A stretch of DNA of 53,146 bases from an uncultured Bacteroidales bacterium (GTDB lineage: Bacteria; Bacteroidota; Bacteroidia; Bacteroidales; Paludibacteraceae). Positions within the stretch are counted from its first letter, which is position 1. Each line of letters starts with the position of its first letter. Positions 1 through 8,696 of the stretch are shown here, one piece after another. Location: the NCBI GenBank assembly GCA_949282265.1, contig CASDOZ010000014.1:1-53146 (forward strand), in the 5' to 3' direction. A program made the translations under genes and the position numbers. The notes under the pieces were generated by a model. It made no database searches. It was not told where the DNA came from and saw only the letters and a program-made list of their open reading frames with translations.

Positions 1-138
1 ACTATGACGCATAACTCTATATTCCTTTGCAGCTTCTAAATATTCTGCTGAAAGGAATTCCTTCTTTACTTGTCCTTTGCGATTTGATTGCATAAAGACG
101 GTGTTGATTGTATCATAGCTAAAAGATTGATCAAGCAT
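1..138 (-). CDS. N-terminal fragment, possible reverse-transcriptase-type defence protein
   Basis: The minus-strand frame opens with an ATG at 138 and runs 46 codons off the left edge without a stop. The visible start reads MLDQSFSYDTINTVF, followed by an NRKG motif and a Lys-rich turn. Openings of the type (L)DQSF...F..(E/S)NRKG occur at the N-terminus of some reverse transcriptases of the DRT/unknown-group defence class. That is recalled family resemblance only, because no palm-domain motif lies inside the window. It points the same way as the restriction-modification genes next to it, which would fit a defence island. It could equally be an unrelated protein. Confidence 0.4.
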   Translation of the reverse strand, partial: MLDQSFSYDTINTVFMQSNRKGQVKKEFLSAEYLEAAKEYRVMRHS

Positions 139-437
139 AATTTTCCTCGTTATTTTGTACAAAAATAGCGATAACATCGCAATTATTTCGTTATCAACAC
201 AAAACAAATCCCAATATACATAAAAAACATCTGCAGCGTATTGCTGCAAAAAAACCAAACAACAATAGGTTAAACAAATTATTGGCTACAACTACCTATA
301 ACACCAAATACAAAGGTTCTCTTTCAGCAAAACTATATAGTTACATGCTTACTACACCAAAATATCAAGTTTTCACAATAATCCACATAAAAGCATCTAT
401 TTCTACATATTCCCCAAAAAAATAAGACTCTTAAATT
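139..437. other. AT-rich intergenic gap
   Basis: About 300 bases between the leftmost gene fragment and the restriction endonuclease stop codon. Very AT-rich with several A runs. I see no convincing reading frame, terminator hairpin or repeat. The promoter of the leftward gene should lie here, but no clear TTTG / TAnnTTTG pair stands out. Confidence 0.5.
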
Positions 438-1526
438 CTATTTTAGCCTTACTTGAAAATTTAGTTTGAATGAGAAGGTTCCATCGCCTTCTTTTATTAT
501 TGAAGCATATTCATGACGTGAGGTACTCGAACGCTCCAAATAAGCATTAGAAAAAAGATAATCCTCTAATCTATTGCGATCATAGAAATGGTAACATAAG
601 ATTTCACCATCCTTTTTTACTACCAAATAGCCACCATTTGCATCAAACCGGCCGCTCCAAGCTGTAGCTGGCATCATACCTAATGCTGCCGATGTCAAAA
701 GATGTTTGATCTTATACTCATAAAAAGGTGAGTCCTGTGCCAGATCATATTGCAAGGGATTGCTCTCTGTAAGTTTCTCCACTAATTCTTGTAGTGTAGA
801 AACGCCTGAATTGAGTTGTTCTAAAAGCAAATTCGCAATTATGCCTGACAAATCTCCATCTAGCAGAATAAGATTATTGCGAAATGTAGTGTTTTCTACT
901 TTATCGAACACCAATCTACCTCCTTTTTTCTTAATAGCATTAACCCTGTCAATAACTTTATTTCGTTTGGGATTCAATGAATTTATAGTAGCAATATCTT
1001 CATCTGAAAGGGAAATACCCTCTATTTTAAAATTAAAGTTAGTCGCTTTGCTTGCGTTCAACAAAGTTGAATCTCCACCAAGTTGGGACTTTATACTAAA
1101 TCCCATTTCAGAATTTATTTTGGTTCTGCGATCATGCAAAATAATTCTTATATCAGTTTTATCTGACGATTTTGCTTTTAAGGAATGGCAATAAATTCTA
1201 TGCATAAATTTCTCAATTTGCGGAATGACAAATGCGCCGTCATTTTCATTAATAGCCTTCAACAACTGCTCTGCTTCCACTAAAAAAACGGCTGCAGGAA
1301 TCCTTAACAGTTCTTCTCTCTCTGGAGTCTGGATCACAACATCTGTATCTTGCAATTTATAATTAAAGCTACCCTCCTTTTCTTGACGAAGAATCATTAT
1401 GATAGGATAAAACAAATCTTGGATTTTATTCAAGTTTTGATCTCCAGCATAGACCTTACCTTCACCTAACAATTTGAGCAAAGTATATATTTCACTCCAT
1501 TCTCCTTTATTTCCTGCCAATGCCAT
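438..1526 (-). CDS. HpaII-family type II restriction endonuclease
   Basis: A 362-aa protein that opens with the GNKGEWSE segment followed by IYTLLKLLGEGKVYAGD, the characteristic N-terminus of R.HpaII-like enzymes, and has close to the usual HpaII length of about 360 aa. The family cleaves CCGG; that specificity is inferred from family membership. Its ATG lies inside the end of the upstream cytosine methyltransferase gene (20-bp overlap), so the two are translationally coupled with the methyltransferase first, a safe order for establishing a restriction system. The block is clearly more AT-rich than the housekeeping genes further right, consistent with acquisition by transfer. No frameshift or truncation is seen. 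Confidence 0.85.
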   Translation of the reverse strand: MALAGNKGEWSEIYTLLKLLGEGKVYAGDQNLNKIQDLFYPIIMILRQEKEGSFNYKLQDTDVVIQTPEREELLRIPAAVFLVEAEQLLKAINENDGAFVIPQIEKFMHRIYCHSLKAKSSDKTDIRIILHDRRTKINSEMGFSIKSQLGGDSTLLNASKATNFNFKIEGISLSDEDIATINSLNPKRNKVIDRVNAIKKKGGRLVFDKVENTTFRNNLILLDGDLSGIIANLLLEQLNSGVSTLQELVEKLTESNPLQYDLAQDSPFYEYKIKHLLTSAALGMMPATAWSGRFDANGGYLVVKKDGEILCYHFYDRNRLEDYLFSNAYLERSSTSRHEYASIIKEGDGTFSFKLNFQVRLK

Positions 1527-2850
1527 ATGCTTTAGATTTTAAGAAATTAATTCTTTTGATTATTTCCTGCGCAGTAGCTTGAACTGCAGGGACAGCGACA
1601 GAATTTCCAAACTGTTTATAAGCAGAAGCATCTGCAACCCCAATGATAAAATCATCCGGAAAACCTTGCAAACGAGCCCACTCACGTGGTGTCATTCGCC
1701 TCAATCCATCGCGATTGATCTCTCCCTTTATATTTGTAACTGGAGTAAAATCCTCAAGGCGATTATCTATTACTAAATTACGTTCCCTACCCATACCTCC
1801 AACTACAATGGCATTTGCGATACCGTTATCAGGGATTATTTCATAACCGAAACCATTACCCTTTGCCGCATGACGCTCTTTGTGAGCGACAAGGGTTTTT
1901 ACATATTGAGTAGATAGATAATATTTTGCAGAAACCGTATTCTCTTCTTTTATATCTGCAAATGTTTTACTTTTATCCGTGGGCTCTGGATATGTAAATT
2001 CATTTACATTCTGATCTTTTCGAAATCCCACTATATAAACCCTTTCACGATGTTGTGGTACCCCAAAATTCATAGCATTCACAATTTGCGGCTCTGGGAC
2101 ATAATAATCCAAATCTTCTCTTAATACCTTTAAAATGGTTTGAATGGTTTTGCCTTTATCATGAATAAGTAGTCCCTTAACATTTTCTAAAAATAAGGCT
2201 TTGGGACGCTTACGACGTATTATTTCTGCAACATCAAAAAACAAAGTTCCTCTGGTCTCCTCAAACCCGAGGCGTTTTCCCGCCAAAGAAAAAGCTTGAC
2301 ATGGAAAACCAGCACACAGCACATCAAAATCATCTGGAATAAATGATTTTGTATATTCTTGGGTAATATCACCAAAAGGGACTTCTCCATAATTCAACAA
2401 ATAAGTTTTTTGTGCCTGGACATCCCATTCAGAAGAAAAAACACACTTCCCACCAAGATTTTGCATAGCCAATCTGAATCCACCAATACCTGCAAATAAA
2501 TCAATGAATGTAAATTTAGGTTCTTTCACAGGCAAGAACGGAACAGAAAACAAATCAGAAAATAATGAGTATTGTGCACAAGAATCAGAAATACTATGAT
2601 TCTCATTTTCTTTTTGATACAAACTATATATATCTTCTATCAATCCTTCTGCTTTTTTCTCATATGGTTTTGCATATTTATAGCCTTGATTGTGCAAATA
2701 GTGAGACACTATCGCCAACTGTTCTTCAAATGGCATTATGCTCCCATCTTTATTTAAGGAGTGAGGTCCGTACATTTGCATTGAAATTTTTCCTCCACAA
2801 TACATTTTAGTAATGGTCATTGTGGTATCTGTTATTGATTTTCTATTCAT
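1507..2850 (-). CDS. DNA (cytosine-5)-methyltransferase of the HpaII-like system
   Basis: A 447-aa C5-methyltransferase. The SAM-binding motif FIDLFAGIGGFRLA lies at about residue 115, the catalytic PCQ loop (GFPCQAFSLAGKR) at 181-193, the ENVKG motif at about 222, and the C-terminal RMTPRE..RLQGFP and QFGNSVAVP motifs near 385 and 415. It should methylate the same site its partner cuts, probably CCGG. It is longer than a minimal enzyme such as M.HpaII (about 358 aa) because of a roughly 110-residue N-terminal extension of unknown role, which contains an EEQL..VSHYL segment. A later start is possible, but the extension has no internal stop and looks protein-like. It overlaps the endonuclease start by 20 bp. 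Confidence 0.9.
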   Translation of the reverse strand: MNRKSITDTTMTITKMYCGGKISMQMYGPHSLNKDGSIMPFEEQLAIVSHYLHNQGYKYAKPYEKKAEGLIEDIYSLYQKENENHSISDSCAQYSLFSDLFSVPFLPVKEPKFTFIDLFAGIGGFRLAMQNLGGKCVFSSEWDVQAQKTYLLNYGEVPFGDITQEYTKSFIPDDFDVLCAGFPCQAFSLAGKRLGFEETRGTLFFDVAEIIRRKRPKALFLENVKGLLIHDKGKTIQTILKVLREDLDYYVPEPQIVNAMNFGVPQHRERVYIVGFRKDQNVNEFTYPEPTDKSKTFADIKEENTVSAKYYLSTQYVKTLVAHKERHAAKGNGFGYEIIPDNGIANAIVVGGMGRERNLVIDNRLEDFTPVTNIKGEINRDGLRRMTPREWARLQGFPDDFIIGVADASAYKQFGNSVAVPAVQATAQEIIKRINFLKSKAYGIGRK

Positions 2851-2991
2851 AAAATTTAAAATCTTATTTAAACATATATCTGGATTTTTAATGCACTCTC
2901 AAGTTTTATCCCTTTGCTTTTATTTGCAACCATATTCTTGTGCGTTGTTCGTTCGTCATATGTCCATACAGCAATATCAAATCATTAAAAT

Positions 2992-3279
2992 TTATCTCAC
3001 GAAACAAAGAATCCCTATGGCTAAAACTTTTTTTGTATAGCCATAAGGACTGTTCTTGTATTTTCTTTGGAGTTCAGCCAGTTTGCGCTTGAGTATGACT
3101 GACAGGGAATTGCCATCACCGCAAGCCAGCTCCAGAAAACGGGAATCAGGACGGATGCACTTGTGCTTCACAAGGTCGCACATGGCATTCACCTCATGCT
3201 CTGCCATGAACACCTCGCCCCGTTGCACCACCCGCTCTTTCGATTTGGTTTGCAGGCTGCCTTGTTTGGTTGCAGACAT
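2992..3279 (-). pseudogene. N-terminal stump of an N6-adenine-type DNA methyltransferase
   Basis: The 95-aa reading frame resembles the first part of Bacteroidales restriction-system methyltransferases: a Lys/Arg-rich start, RGEVF.AE.EVNAMCDLV, then a degraded SAM-binding motif (FLELACGDGNSLS where FLEPACGDGNFL is expected) and a Lys-rich helix. The frame ends soon afterwards in unrelated sequence, so the catalytic NPPY part is missing. It lies just upstream of the HpaII-like pair on the same strand and is probably a leftover of another restriction-modification locus. It is unlikely to be active. Confidence 0.6.
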
Positions 3280-3932
3280 ATAGCCTCTTTACACATTGCG
3301 CGGCCAAGGGCTACGAATACCGCAAACTGACATTTGTTTTTTCAAGACATAAAAAAAGCGTGAAGCCCTGCACTGTCGCTCGCTCCACGTTCTGAGGCCC
3401 TGAGAATTGCCCTGTTTGTCGAAACGAGCAACGCCAAAGCCCCACGCCGATATGTATAACAACCCCACACCAGCTATCCATCAGGCATACAAGTACACCC
3501 ATGGACGCACGGCACATGTGAGGCATGCATATAACATACCCACGGGACATTCACGTTGCTTTGTTTTTGACAAACAATTTGAAATTTTCTCAGGATTTCA
3601 GAACGTCAAAACCAAAGCGTAGTAAACGCCTTTTCAATATGTCTTGCCCTACCCTACCGCTTTTCCCTTGCAGGAAAAACCATCGGCGCAGGGCTATGCA
3701 ACAGCCACCCGGCAGGCGGGAAACAGAAAATTTCACACACCGGCACGCCGCCGGCCATTGCACTTATCGGCCGCAAATTTAAAAAAATATTGCCAACCGG
3801 TCAAAACGCATCCAGCCAAATGCAGAAGCACACACAAGACCACCGTCCAAAACGCCATAGGCATGCCCGTCCGGCATTGCCGGCCACGCACACCACAAAC
3901 AAGCATAAAACCTGCATTTACGGAAAAGGAAT
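3280..3932. other. Gene-free stretch with no convincing coding sequence
   Basis: About 650 bases. Short open frames exist on both strands but have no recognisable motifs, no ribosome binding sites and unnatural residue composition (Arg, His and Pro rich). The stretch looks like decayed sequence between the methyltransferase stump and the degenerate addB-like copy that follows. Confidence 0.5.
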
Positions 3933-3993
3933 AAAATGCCGGAAGCATGGACTCATATCAGGCCGACTTGCACGACTGCTTATATGACAACAG
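3933..3993 (+). repeat. Degenerate copy A of the addB-like 5' end
   Basis: About 60 bases resemble the region around the start codon of the intact addB-like gene at 24191: a TGCCGGAA-ATGGA start context, then TTGCACGACTG, a TTATatg segment and ACAACAGG. The reading frame is destroyed. Downstream, 4052-4128 resembles 8872-8933, so both degenerate copies sit in the same position relative to the two paralogous minus-strand genes. Confidence 0.55.
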
Positions 3994-4128
3994 GTAAAAC
4001 GGAGTTAGCGGCACGGAAGCCGCACGGGGAGTTTAAATTACGGAAAGGACAAAAAAGTGGTTCAACAACCATTTGCCTGCGGCCGCTGGCTTTGCCAGGC
4101 TGCCTTGCCTGTTTGCCGGCACAGGCCA

Positions 4129-4731
4129 TTACTGCACAGCTTCATGGCTTGTCGAAGCAGACTTGACAAGCTCCAGCAACGTAAGGCCGGTTTTGTTCCC
4201 GACAACAAAAGCGACGGGCGGCCGCCCTTCCTGTATCAGGTTATCCATGTAAAGCGGCTCGCCCATTATGAACAGGTTGCACATAAACGTATCCCCCACC
4301 TTGAGCTTTGAATTGCTTGACTTTTCCACCTTGAAAACGGAATTTCCCAGATAGCGGAACAGGCAATAACGGTTAGGCTGCCAACCCACCTCAATCATGT
4401 CGGCCGGCTGGAGGTCCTGGGTCAGGATATGCCGGCTCAGGATAGGAGCCGACTGGATTTCATTGTTGTTTTCCAGCTCTTTCAGGAAACCGTCCCAGTC
4501 CTTGTAGCCAACAAACTTCGACAGCAGGTTCAACGTGCTGTTACGTGTCGTGTCCGCCCCATCAATATAGCCCCACAGCCGCTTGAGTGTCGTAGGGCTG
4601 ATTGTTTCATGCAAACGTTCCCACACGACACCAGCCAGAAAATCAAAATCTGCCGGAGTCTTTACCTTCCTGCTGATGGATAACTCTATCCTGTGGCGTA
4701 ATTCAATAATTTCGGGGCTTTTCTTGTTCAT
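4129..4731 (-). CDS. Conserved 200-aa protein of unknown function, paralogue 1
   Basis: The start at 4731 (MNKKSPEIIELRHRIE) is chosen because the paralogue at 8934-9536 aligns from exactly there and gives the same 200-aa length. The N-terminal half contains KTPADFDFLAGVVWERLHE followed by ISPTTLKRLWGYI, a segment seen in many uncharacterised Bacteroidales proteins and perhaps DNA- or partner-binding. The C-terminal half is a beta-rich region with DMIEVGWQPNRYCLFRYLG and VGDTFMCNLF. There is no signal peptide or membrane segment, so it should be cytoplasmic. It is divergent from the kinase gene, an arrangement often used by local regulators; that role is inference. Confidence 0.75.
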   Translation of the reverse strand: MNKKSPEIIELRHRIELSISRKVKTPADFDFLAGVVWERLHETISPTTLKRLWGYIDGADTTRNSTLNLLSKFVGYKDWDGFLKELENNNEIQSAPILSRHILTQDLQPADMIEVGWQPNRYCLFRYLGNSVFKVEKSSNSKLKVGDTFMCNLFIMGEPLYMDNLIQEGRPPVAFVVGNKTGLTLLELVKSASTSHEAVQ

Positions 4732-4824
4732 CGTTTCATTTTTTTCATATGCAAAAGTGATAAAATTTTGGTTAAGCTCCAAATACCTTCTTGGTTCTTT
4801 TAAGCCGGTTCTCCCTGCCCCATG

Positions 4825-4856
4825 CTTGCCAGTTCATGCAAAAGGTCTTATTTTTG
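4825..4856 (+). promoter_or_regulatory. Bacteroidales-type promoter of the kinase gene
   Basis: A perfect -7 box TATTTTTG lies at 4849-4856 and a near-consensus -33 element CTTG at 4825-4828, 20 bases apart. The kinase start codon follows 11 bases after the -7 box, which implies a very short or absent 5' leader. A TTGGTTC element, also seen in an array upstream of the second module, lies at 4791-4797. Confidence 0.55.
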
Positions 4857-4867
4857 CAAAAAAGTCT

Positions 4868-6157
4868 ATGGATTCGACAACATCTATTTCATCATCAAAT
4901 ATCCTGGAAGCGGAGTTTTCCACTCCCGACAGGGGTTTTACCGAGTATAACGAGATGCCTTGCAATGGCTTTAACCGTTTGTTCAAGGTGAAACGTTATG
5001 GACGCTGGTTCGTGCTGAAAGGCTTGAAAGCGGAATATGTGAACCAGGCTTTTTATTTGGAACTGCTCCGGAAAGAATTCGATTTGACCATACAGCTCGA
5101 CCACCCGAACATCGTCAGGGTTTTCACCCGGGAAAATGACCCGGTGGCGGGCCCTTCCTTGCTGATGGAATATATCGACGGTTGCACATTGTCCGAATTC
5201 CTCAAGACCAAGCCATCACCCACGATACGTCGGAAAATCCTTTTCGAATTGTTGGATGCGATGCGTTATTTTCATTCCAAGCAGATCATACACCGTGATT
5301 TAAAACCATCCAACATACTAATTACCCACAATGGCAACAATGTAAAGATTATCGACTTCGGCCTTTCCGATGCCGATGACTATGCTGTCCTTAAACAGCC
5401 CGCCGGTACGGTGAAATATGCTGCACCCGAACAGATGCAACGGGGAATGAAAATAGATGCACGTGCGGACATTTATGCCTTCGGCAAATTACTGCAACTC
5501 CTCTTCCCTACGCAATACAAGGCCATAGCCCGCAAATGCCAAAGCACAAACCCCGATTCGCGTTACCAGACCGAAAATGATATCGCCACGCAGTTGAAAC
5601 GGACAAGGATATTGAAATGGACGGTTGCTGCAATTTTTAGTGTGTTGTTTCTGGTTGTCATACCTTTGGCCTGGCTTTTTACACAATATTCACTTGTTAC
5701 GGAAGATGTTGTGGAGCGGTTGAAGAATGAGGATGAGGAGAAAAAAAAATCTCAGTCGATTATGCAAGAATATCAACAACGTGCTGACTCTGCATTTGCA
5801 GCGGTAGAAGAAAAATTGAAAAAAATGCAATATAGAGAATTTGGGCAAATTGTCCTAAGTAAATGTTACTCTTCTTTGTTTTACGACTGGAATCTTCATT
5901 ACAAAGAGAAATTACAAGTGGAAAAATCTCTTCGTGTGCAGTGCTATGATGAATATATGCATTATTTGTATGAACCTAATCTCCGGCTTCAGGCATTTAT
6001 TGACCGTATGCCGTCTTTCATGGAGTACTATCGTGAAGGTCGGATATCGCAAGATGAATATCTTCGCCTGTATGATTTGTATAACCAGGAATCGGAGAGT
6101 TATAATGAACTTTTAAGAGAAATGAATCAGATGCAAGCTCAGCAGGCATCAGAATAA
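4868..6157 (+). CDS. Transmembrane Ser/Thr protein kinase
   Basis: The start at 4868 (MDSTTSISSS) directly follows the promoter and gives 429 aa. A eukaryote-like kinase domain spans about residues 35-245: candidate ATP-binding Lys51, catalytic HRDLKPSN at 142-149, DFG at 163-165, APEQ at 186-189. The catalytic residues all appear intact. One membrane helix (about 250-271) follows, then a charged, Glu/Lys-rich coiled-coil region and a helical C-terminus, presumably periplasmic. The layout resembles receptor-type bacterial Hanks kinases but lacks PASTA repeats. It opens a locus of lipoproteins and small membrane proteins, which may be substrates or sensors; that link is inferred from position only. 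Confidence 0.88.
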   Translation: MDSTTSISSSNILEAEFSTPDRGFTEYNEMPCNGFNRLFKVKRYGRWFVLKGLKAEYVNQAFYLELLRKEFDLTIQLDHPNIVRVFTRENDPVAGPSLLMEYIDGCTLSEFLKTKPSPTIRRKILFELLDAMRYFHSKQIIHRDLKPSNILITHNGNNVKIIDFGLSDADDYAVLKQPAGTVKYAAPEQMQRGMKIDARADIYAFGKLLQLLFPTQYKAIARKCQSTNPDSRYQTENDIATQLKRTRILKWTVAAIFSVLFLVVIPLAWLFTQYSLVTEDVVERLKNEDEEKKKSQSIMQEYQQRADSAFAAVEEKLKKMQYREFGQIVLSKCYSSLFYDWNLHYKEKLQVEKSLRVQCYDEYMHYLYEPNLRLQAFIDRMPSFMEYYREGRISQDEYLRLYDLYNQESESYNELLREMNQMQAQQASE

Positions 6158-6337
6158 GGATATATGGATTCTTTGTGATTGCCTACAAGTCAAATGGAGC
6201 TGCAGTGACTTTCTTTTGCTTTTTTCTTCTCTTGCTTTTTTACATGTAGTATGAGCACACTTTGTTCATACTGTTTTTTTCATACATTCCTGGTTTATAA
6301 TCCGTTATCATTTTTCTTGACGCCATAGAACAAACAA

Positions 6338-6383
6338 GGATTAAAAAGGACTTTGCACGTTTGTTTATTTACATTTTACTTTG
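6338..6383 (+). promoter_or_regulatory. Promoter with upstream shared motif, lipoprotein operon
   Basis: The 305-base gap after the kinase holds a -33 TTTG at 6352-6355 and a -7 like TTACTTTG at 6376-6383. Immediately upstream, 6338-6356 reads GGATTAAAAAGGACTTTGC. This matches 15 of 19 positions of the GAACCAAAAAGAA-type element in front of the channel operon (9869) and the 14.5-kb operon (14442), with identical distances to both promoter boxes. The rest of the gap shows only T-rich sequence. Confidence 0.5.
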
Positions 6384-6462
6384 CAGCGCAAAATGTTAAA
6401 GGAAGACAATGTTTTGCGTGGGCCCATTTTGGAAGTTTTCCATTAGTTCAACTTAATTCAAA

Positions 6463-6687
6463 ATGAATAAAATGAAAAAAATCTTATTTGCCGCCTTAAT
6501 GGTGGTTGGCTTGTCAAGCTGTTCCACTGACAGCCTGTTGAATCAATATGAAAAAGCTTGCCGGAACAAGGATTATGACAAGATGGCAAAAATCGCCTTG
6601 AAGTTGGAGAAAAAAGAACTCACCACTGAACAACAGAAACGTATGGTGGAAATTTCCGAAAACTGCATGGATGATTTCAATTTCTAA
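6463..6687 (+). CDS. Small lipoprotein of unknown function
   Basis: A 74-aa protein with a Lys-rich start, a hydrophobic stretch and a lipobox ending LSSC at about residue 20, so it is probably lipidated and exported. The mature part of about 54 residues is charged and helical (NQYEKACRNKDYDKMAKIA...KKELTTEQQKRM) and has no domain I recognise. A second in-frame ATG at 6472 (MKKILFAALM) is an equally good start. The next lipoprotein begins 28 bases after its stop, so they are probably cotranscribed. Confidence 0.7.
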   Translation: MNKMKKILFAALMVVGLSSCSTDSLLNQYEKACRNKDYDKMAKIALKLEKKELTTEQQKRMVEISENCMDDFNF

Positions 6688-6715
6688 CAAGTTAAACTTT
6701 AAAATTCCAATTGCA

Positions 6716-7114
6716 ATGAAAACAATAAAATTTGCAGCGGCCTCGATATTGGCCGCAATACTACTGGCTTCATGTGGAGGCAAATCAACCGAATCTGCCG
6801 AAAACGAAGATAACACGGTGGGAATAATATCCGTCACCACACCGGAGGCAACGTCAGAGTCAGCTTCGGATAGCCCAAGCAAAACGGTTGACGATGTTGT
6901 AGACGATTACAATGCTGCCGTCTCAGAAGCTGTCGATGAATATGAAAAAGCAGTGGAAGAAGTAGCTGACGAATATGAAGCAGCAACCAAAGCAGCCAAA
7001 AGCGCCATGAAAGCCTACGAAGAAGTGGCCGACAAATCGGTGGAAGATTATGAAAAAGCTGTGGAAAAATCCATGCAAGACTACGAGAATGCATTACAAG
7101 AATTAGGTTTTTAA
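6716..7114 (+). CDS. Coiled-coil lipoprotein with DYEKAVE-type repeats
   Basis: The start at 6716 (MKTIKFAAAS) gives a clean signal peptide with lipobox LLASC and a 132-aa product; in-frame sequence upstream lacks signal-peptide features. After a Ser/Thr/Glu-rich linker, the C-terminal half is a regular helix with repeated YEKAVE, YEAATKAA and YEEVADKS units, probably an extended coiled coil. It lies between two other lipoprotein genes. No enzymatic motif is seen. A structural or spacer role at the envelope is plausible but unproven. Confidence 0.7.
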   Translation: MKTIKFAAASILAAILLASCGGKSTESAENEDNTVGIISVTTPEATSESASDSPSKTVDDVVDDYNAAVSEAVDEYEKAVEEVADEYEAATKAAKSAMKAYEEVADKSVEDYEKAVEKSMQDYENALQELGF

Positions 7115-7124
7115 AATTGAGCAC

Positions 7125-8009
7125 ATGAAACGGACAATTAAGTTTTTAGCAATTCTGCCCATTGTATGCATAGCTTTGTCGGCTTGTGGCGGAAAAGGAG
7201 AAGGTTCACCCATGGAAGTAATGTCAAAAAAGGCTTATCAGCAGGTTGACAAAAAATATAAGACAATCTATGACTTTCACGACGGCCTGGCATGCGTTGT
7301 ATGCGATGTGGACGGCAAATCCCAATCGGGTTTCATTAACAAAAAGGGCAAAGAGGTGATTCCATGCAAATATGATTATGCAGGTTCGTTCTCGGAAGGG
7401 CTTGCCATAGTCCAGAAAGACCTGAAAAAAGGGGCAATCAACAAGAAAGGCGAAATTATAGTACCTTTGGAATATTATGATATCAGCGAGTGTGAAGACG
7501 GAGTCATGGTGGCAGAAAAAAACATGATGGAATACGGCGCTTTCAACGCCAAGGGTGAAACTATAATTCCTTTTGAGTACAAATTTCTCGGAAGTGTTTT
7601 TGACGGTATGATTTTGGCCAAAAACAGTGAATATATGTATGGCTATTTCGACACAAAGGGAAAACTGGTCGTAGATTTCATTTACGATGGTGCTTCATCT
7701 TTCTCGGAAGGCATTGCCATCGTCGAAGATGGAGATGATGAAATCTGTATCGACACAAAAGGAAAAGAAGTGTTCCGCTTGCCTTCCAGATATTATTTTG
7801 AAGGCAACTTCAACGACGGGTTGGCTTTGGTCTACGACAAAACAAACGATCTATATGGCTACGTCAACAAAAAAGGCGATATGGCAATCTCCTGCAAATA
7901 CGCCGATGCCGACGATTTCTGGGATGGCTATGCCGATGTCGAGGATGAGAACGGAAATGAATTCCTGATTGACACAAAAGGAGAACGTGCATATAGCCGT
8001 TACAAATAA
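7125..8009 (+). CDS. WG-repeat lipoprotein
   Basis: A 294-aa protein with signal peptide and lipobox ALSAC at about residue 21. The mature part consists of about seven WG-type beta repeats, each with the pattern G-(F/Y)-(I/F)-(N/D)-x-K-G-(K/E)-hydrophobic-hydrophobic-P followed by Y....F.(E/D)G.A (for example INKKGKEVIPCKYDYAGSFS). Such repeats build a beta-propeller-like surface thought to bind other proteins or glycans. It starts 10 bases after the previous lipoprotein, so it shares its operon. No catalytic motif is visible. Confidence 0.85.
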   Translation: MKRTIKFLAILPIVCIALSACGGKGEGSPMEVMSKKAYQQVDKKYKTIYDFHDGLACVVCDVDGKSQSGFINKKGKEVIPCKYDYAGSFSEGLAIVQKDLKKGAINKKGEIIVPLEYYDISECEDGVMVAEKNMMEYGAFNAKGETIIPFEYKFLGSVFDGMILAKNSEYMYGYFDTKGKLVVDFIYDGASSFSEGIAIVEDGDDEICIDTKGKEVFRLPSRYYFEGNFNDGLALVYDKTNDLYGYVNKKGDMAISCKYADADDFWDGYADVEDENGNEFLIDTKGERAYSRYK

Positions 8010-8043
8010 AAACATATCATTAATCTCAAAAAAAATAAATACT

Positions 8044-8352
8044 ATGTCAACTGAAATCAAACAAACGGCTCCTTATGCCGTTGCAACACTGATCTTAGGA
8101 ATATGTTCTATCGTATTCGGGTGCTTCTTTGTCGGACTTATCTGCGGTATCATAGGCCTCGTGCTTGGAGGTAAAGGCAAACGGGTTTATTACGGATCTC
8201 CTGCCTCCTATACAGGATATGGCATGTTGAGCGCAGGACGCATCTTATCCATCATAGGAGTCATTTTCGGCGCTTTATATGTGATATATTACATTATCGC
8301 AGTTGTCGTTTTAGGCTCGACAGGACTTTTGGCCCTCTTATTGGATTTGTAG
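8044..8352 (+). CDS. Two-helix membrane protein, DUF4190-like
   Basis: The start at 8044 (MSTEIKQTAPYAV) gives 102 aa. Two hydrophobic regions are seen: a first Gly-rich helix pair (LILGICSIVFGCFFVGLICGIIGLVLG), then a Lys/Arg turn, a GYGMLSAGRILSIIG element and a long second hydrophobic stretch. This A..LG..S...(C/F)...G.I.GI..L pattern is typical of DUF4190 and related small membrane proteins in Bacteroidota. It follows the WG protein closely and precedes a DUF2752 gene by 4 bases; DUF4190-like and DUF2752 genes are often neighbours. The function is unknown. Confidence 0.75.
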   Translation: MSTEIKQTAPYAVATLILGICSIVFGCFFVGLICGIIGLVLGGKGKRVYYGSPASYTGYGMLSAGRILSIIGVIFGALYVIYYIIAVVVLGSTGLLALLLDL

Positions 8353-8356
8353 TAAC

Positions 8357-8641
8357 ATGCCTTGGGTTGGTTGGCTGGAGAATCATCTCCTTCCTTGTTC
8401 CTACAAACAGTTTTTAGGGGTTAGTTGCCCGTTGTGTGGTACACAACGGGCACTCATCTCCCTGCTCAAGGGCGATTTCATCATGGCAGTAAAAATATTC
8501 CCGCCTATCGCACTATGGGCAGCGACTATACTGGTGCTGCTGTTTGGATTCCCTTTTTTGCAAAAAAGACATTACAAAATAATTATAGCAATTAACTTGC
8601 TCGCTTTATTTTTTAATGCCATTTATCAGAATATCGTTTAA
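8357..8641 (+). CDS. DUF2752 membrane protein
   Basis: A 94-aa membrane protein with the diagnostic CPLCGTQRA motif near residue 24, followed by two hydrophobic helices. The family (PF10825-type DUF2752) has the motif C-P-x-C-G-x-T/Q-R-(A/S) and no established biochemical role. The start ATG lies 4 bases after the DUF4190-like stop, so translation is probably coupled. It is the last gene of module 1; a decayed insertion-sequence end begins 15 bases later. Confidence 0.85.
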   Translation: MPWVGWLENHLLPCSYKQFLGVSCPLCGTQRALISLLKGDFIMAVKIFPPIALWAATILVLLFGFPFLQKRHYKIIIAINLLALFFNAIYQNIV

Positions 8642-8656
8642 CGGAAAATATAAATT

Positions 8657-8679
8657 AACGTGAGTTCGATAAATCCAGA
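8657..8679 (+). mobile_element. Solitary end of an IS982-like element
   Basis: The first 13 bases (AACGTGAGTTCGA) are identical to the left end of the MITE consensus seen at 34908 and 43904, then the match fades. The rest of the element is missing. It lies directly between the module 1 operon and degenerate addB-like copy B. Confidence 0.5.
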
Positions 8680-8696
8680 AAATACACAAGCTTGTT

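Noticed and set aside
3311-3550. 79-codon minus-strand frame in the gap after the methyltransferase stump
   Set aside because: Cys/Arg/Met-rich composition, no ribosome binding site and no similarity to known proteins.
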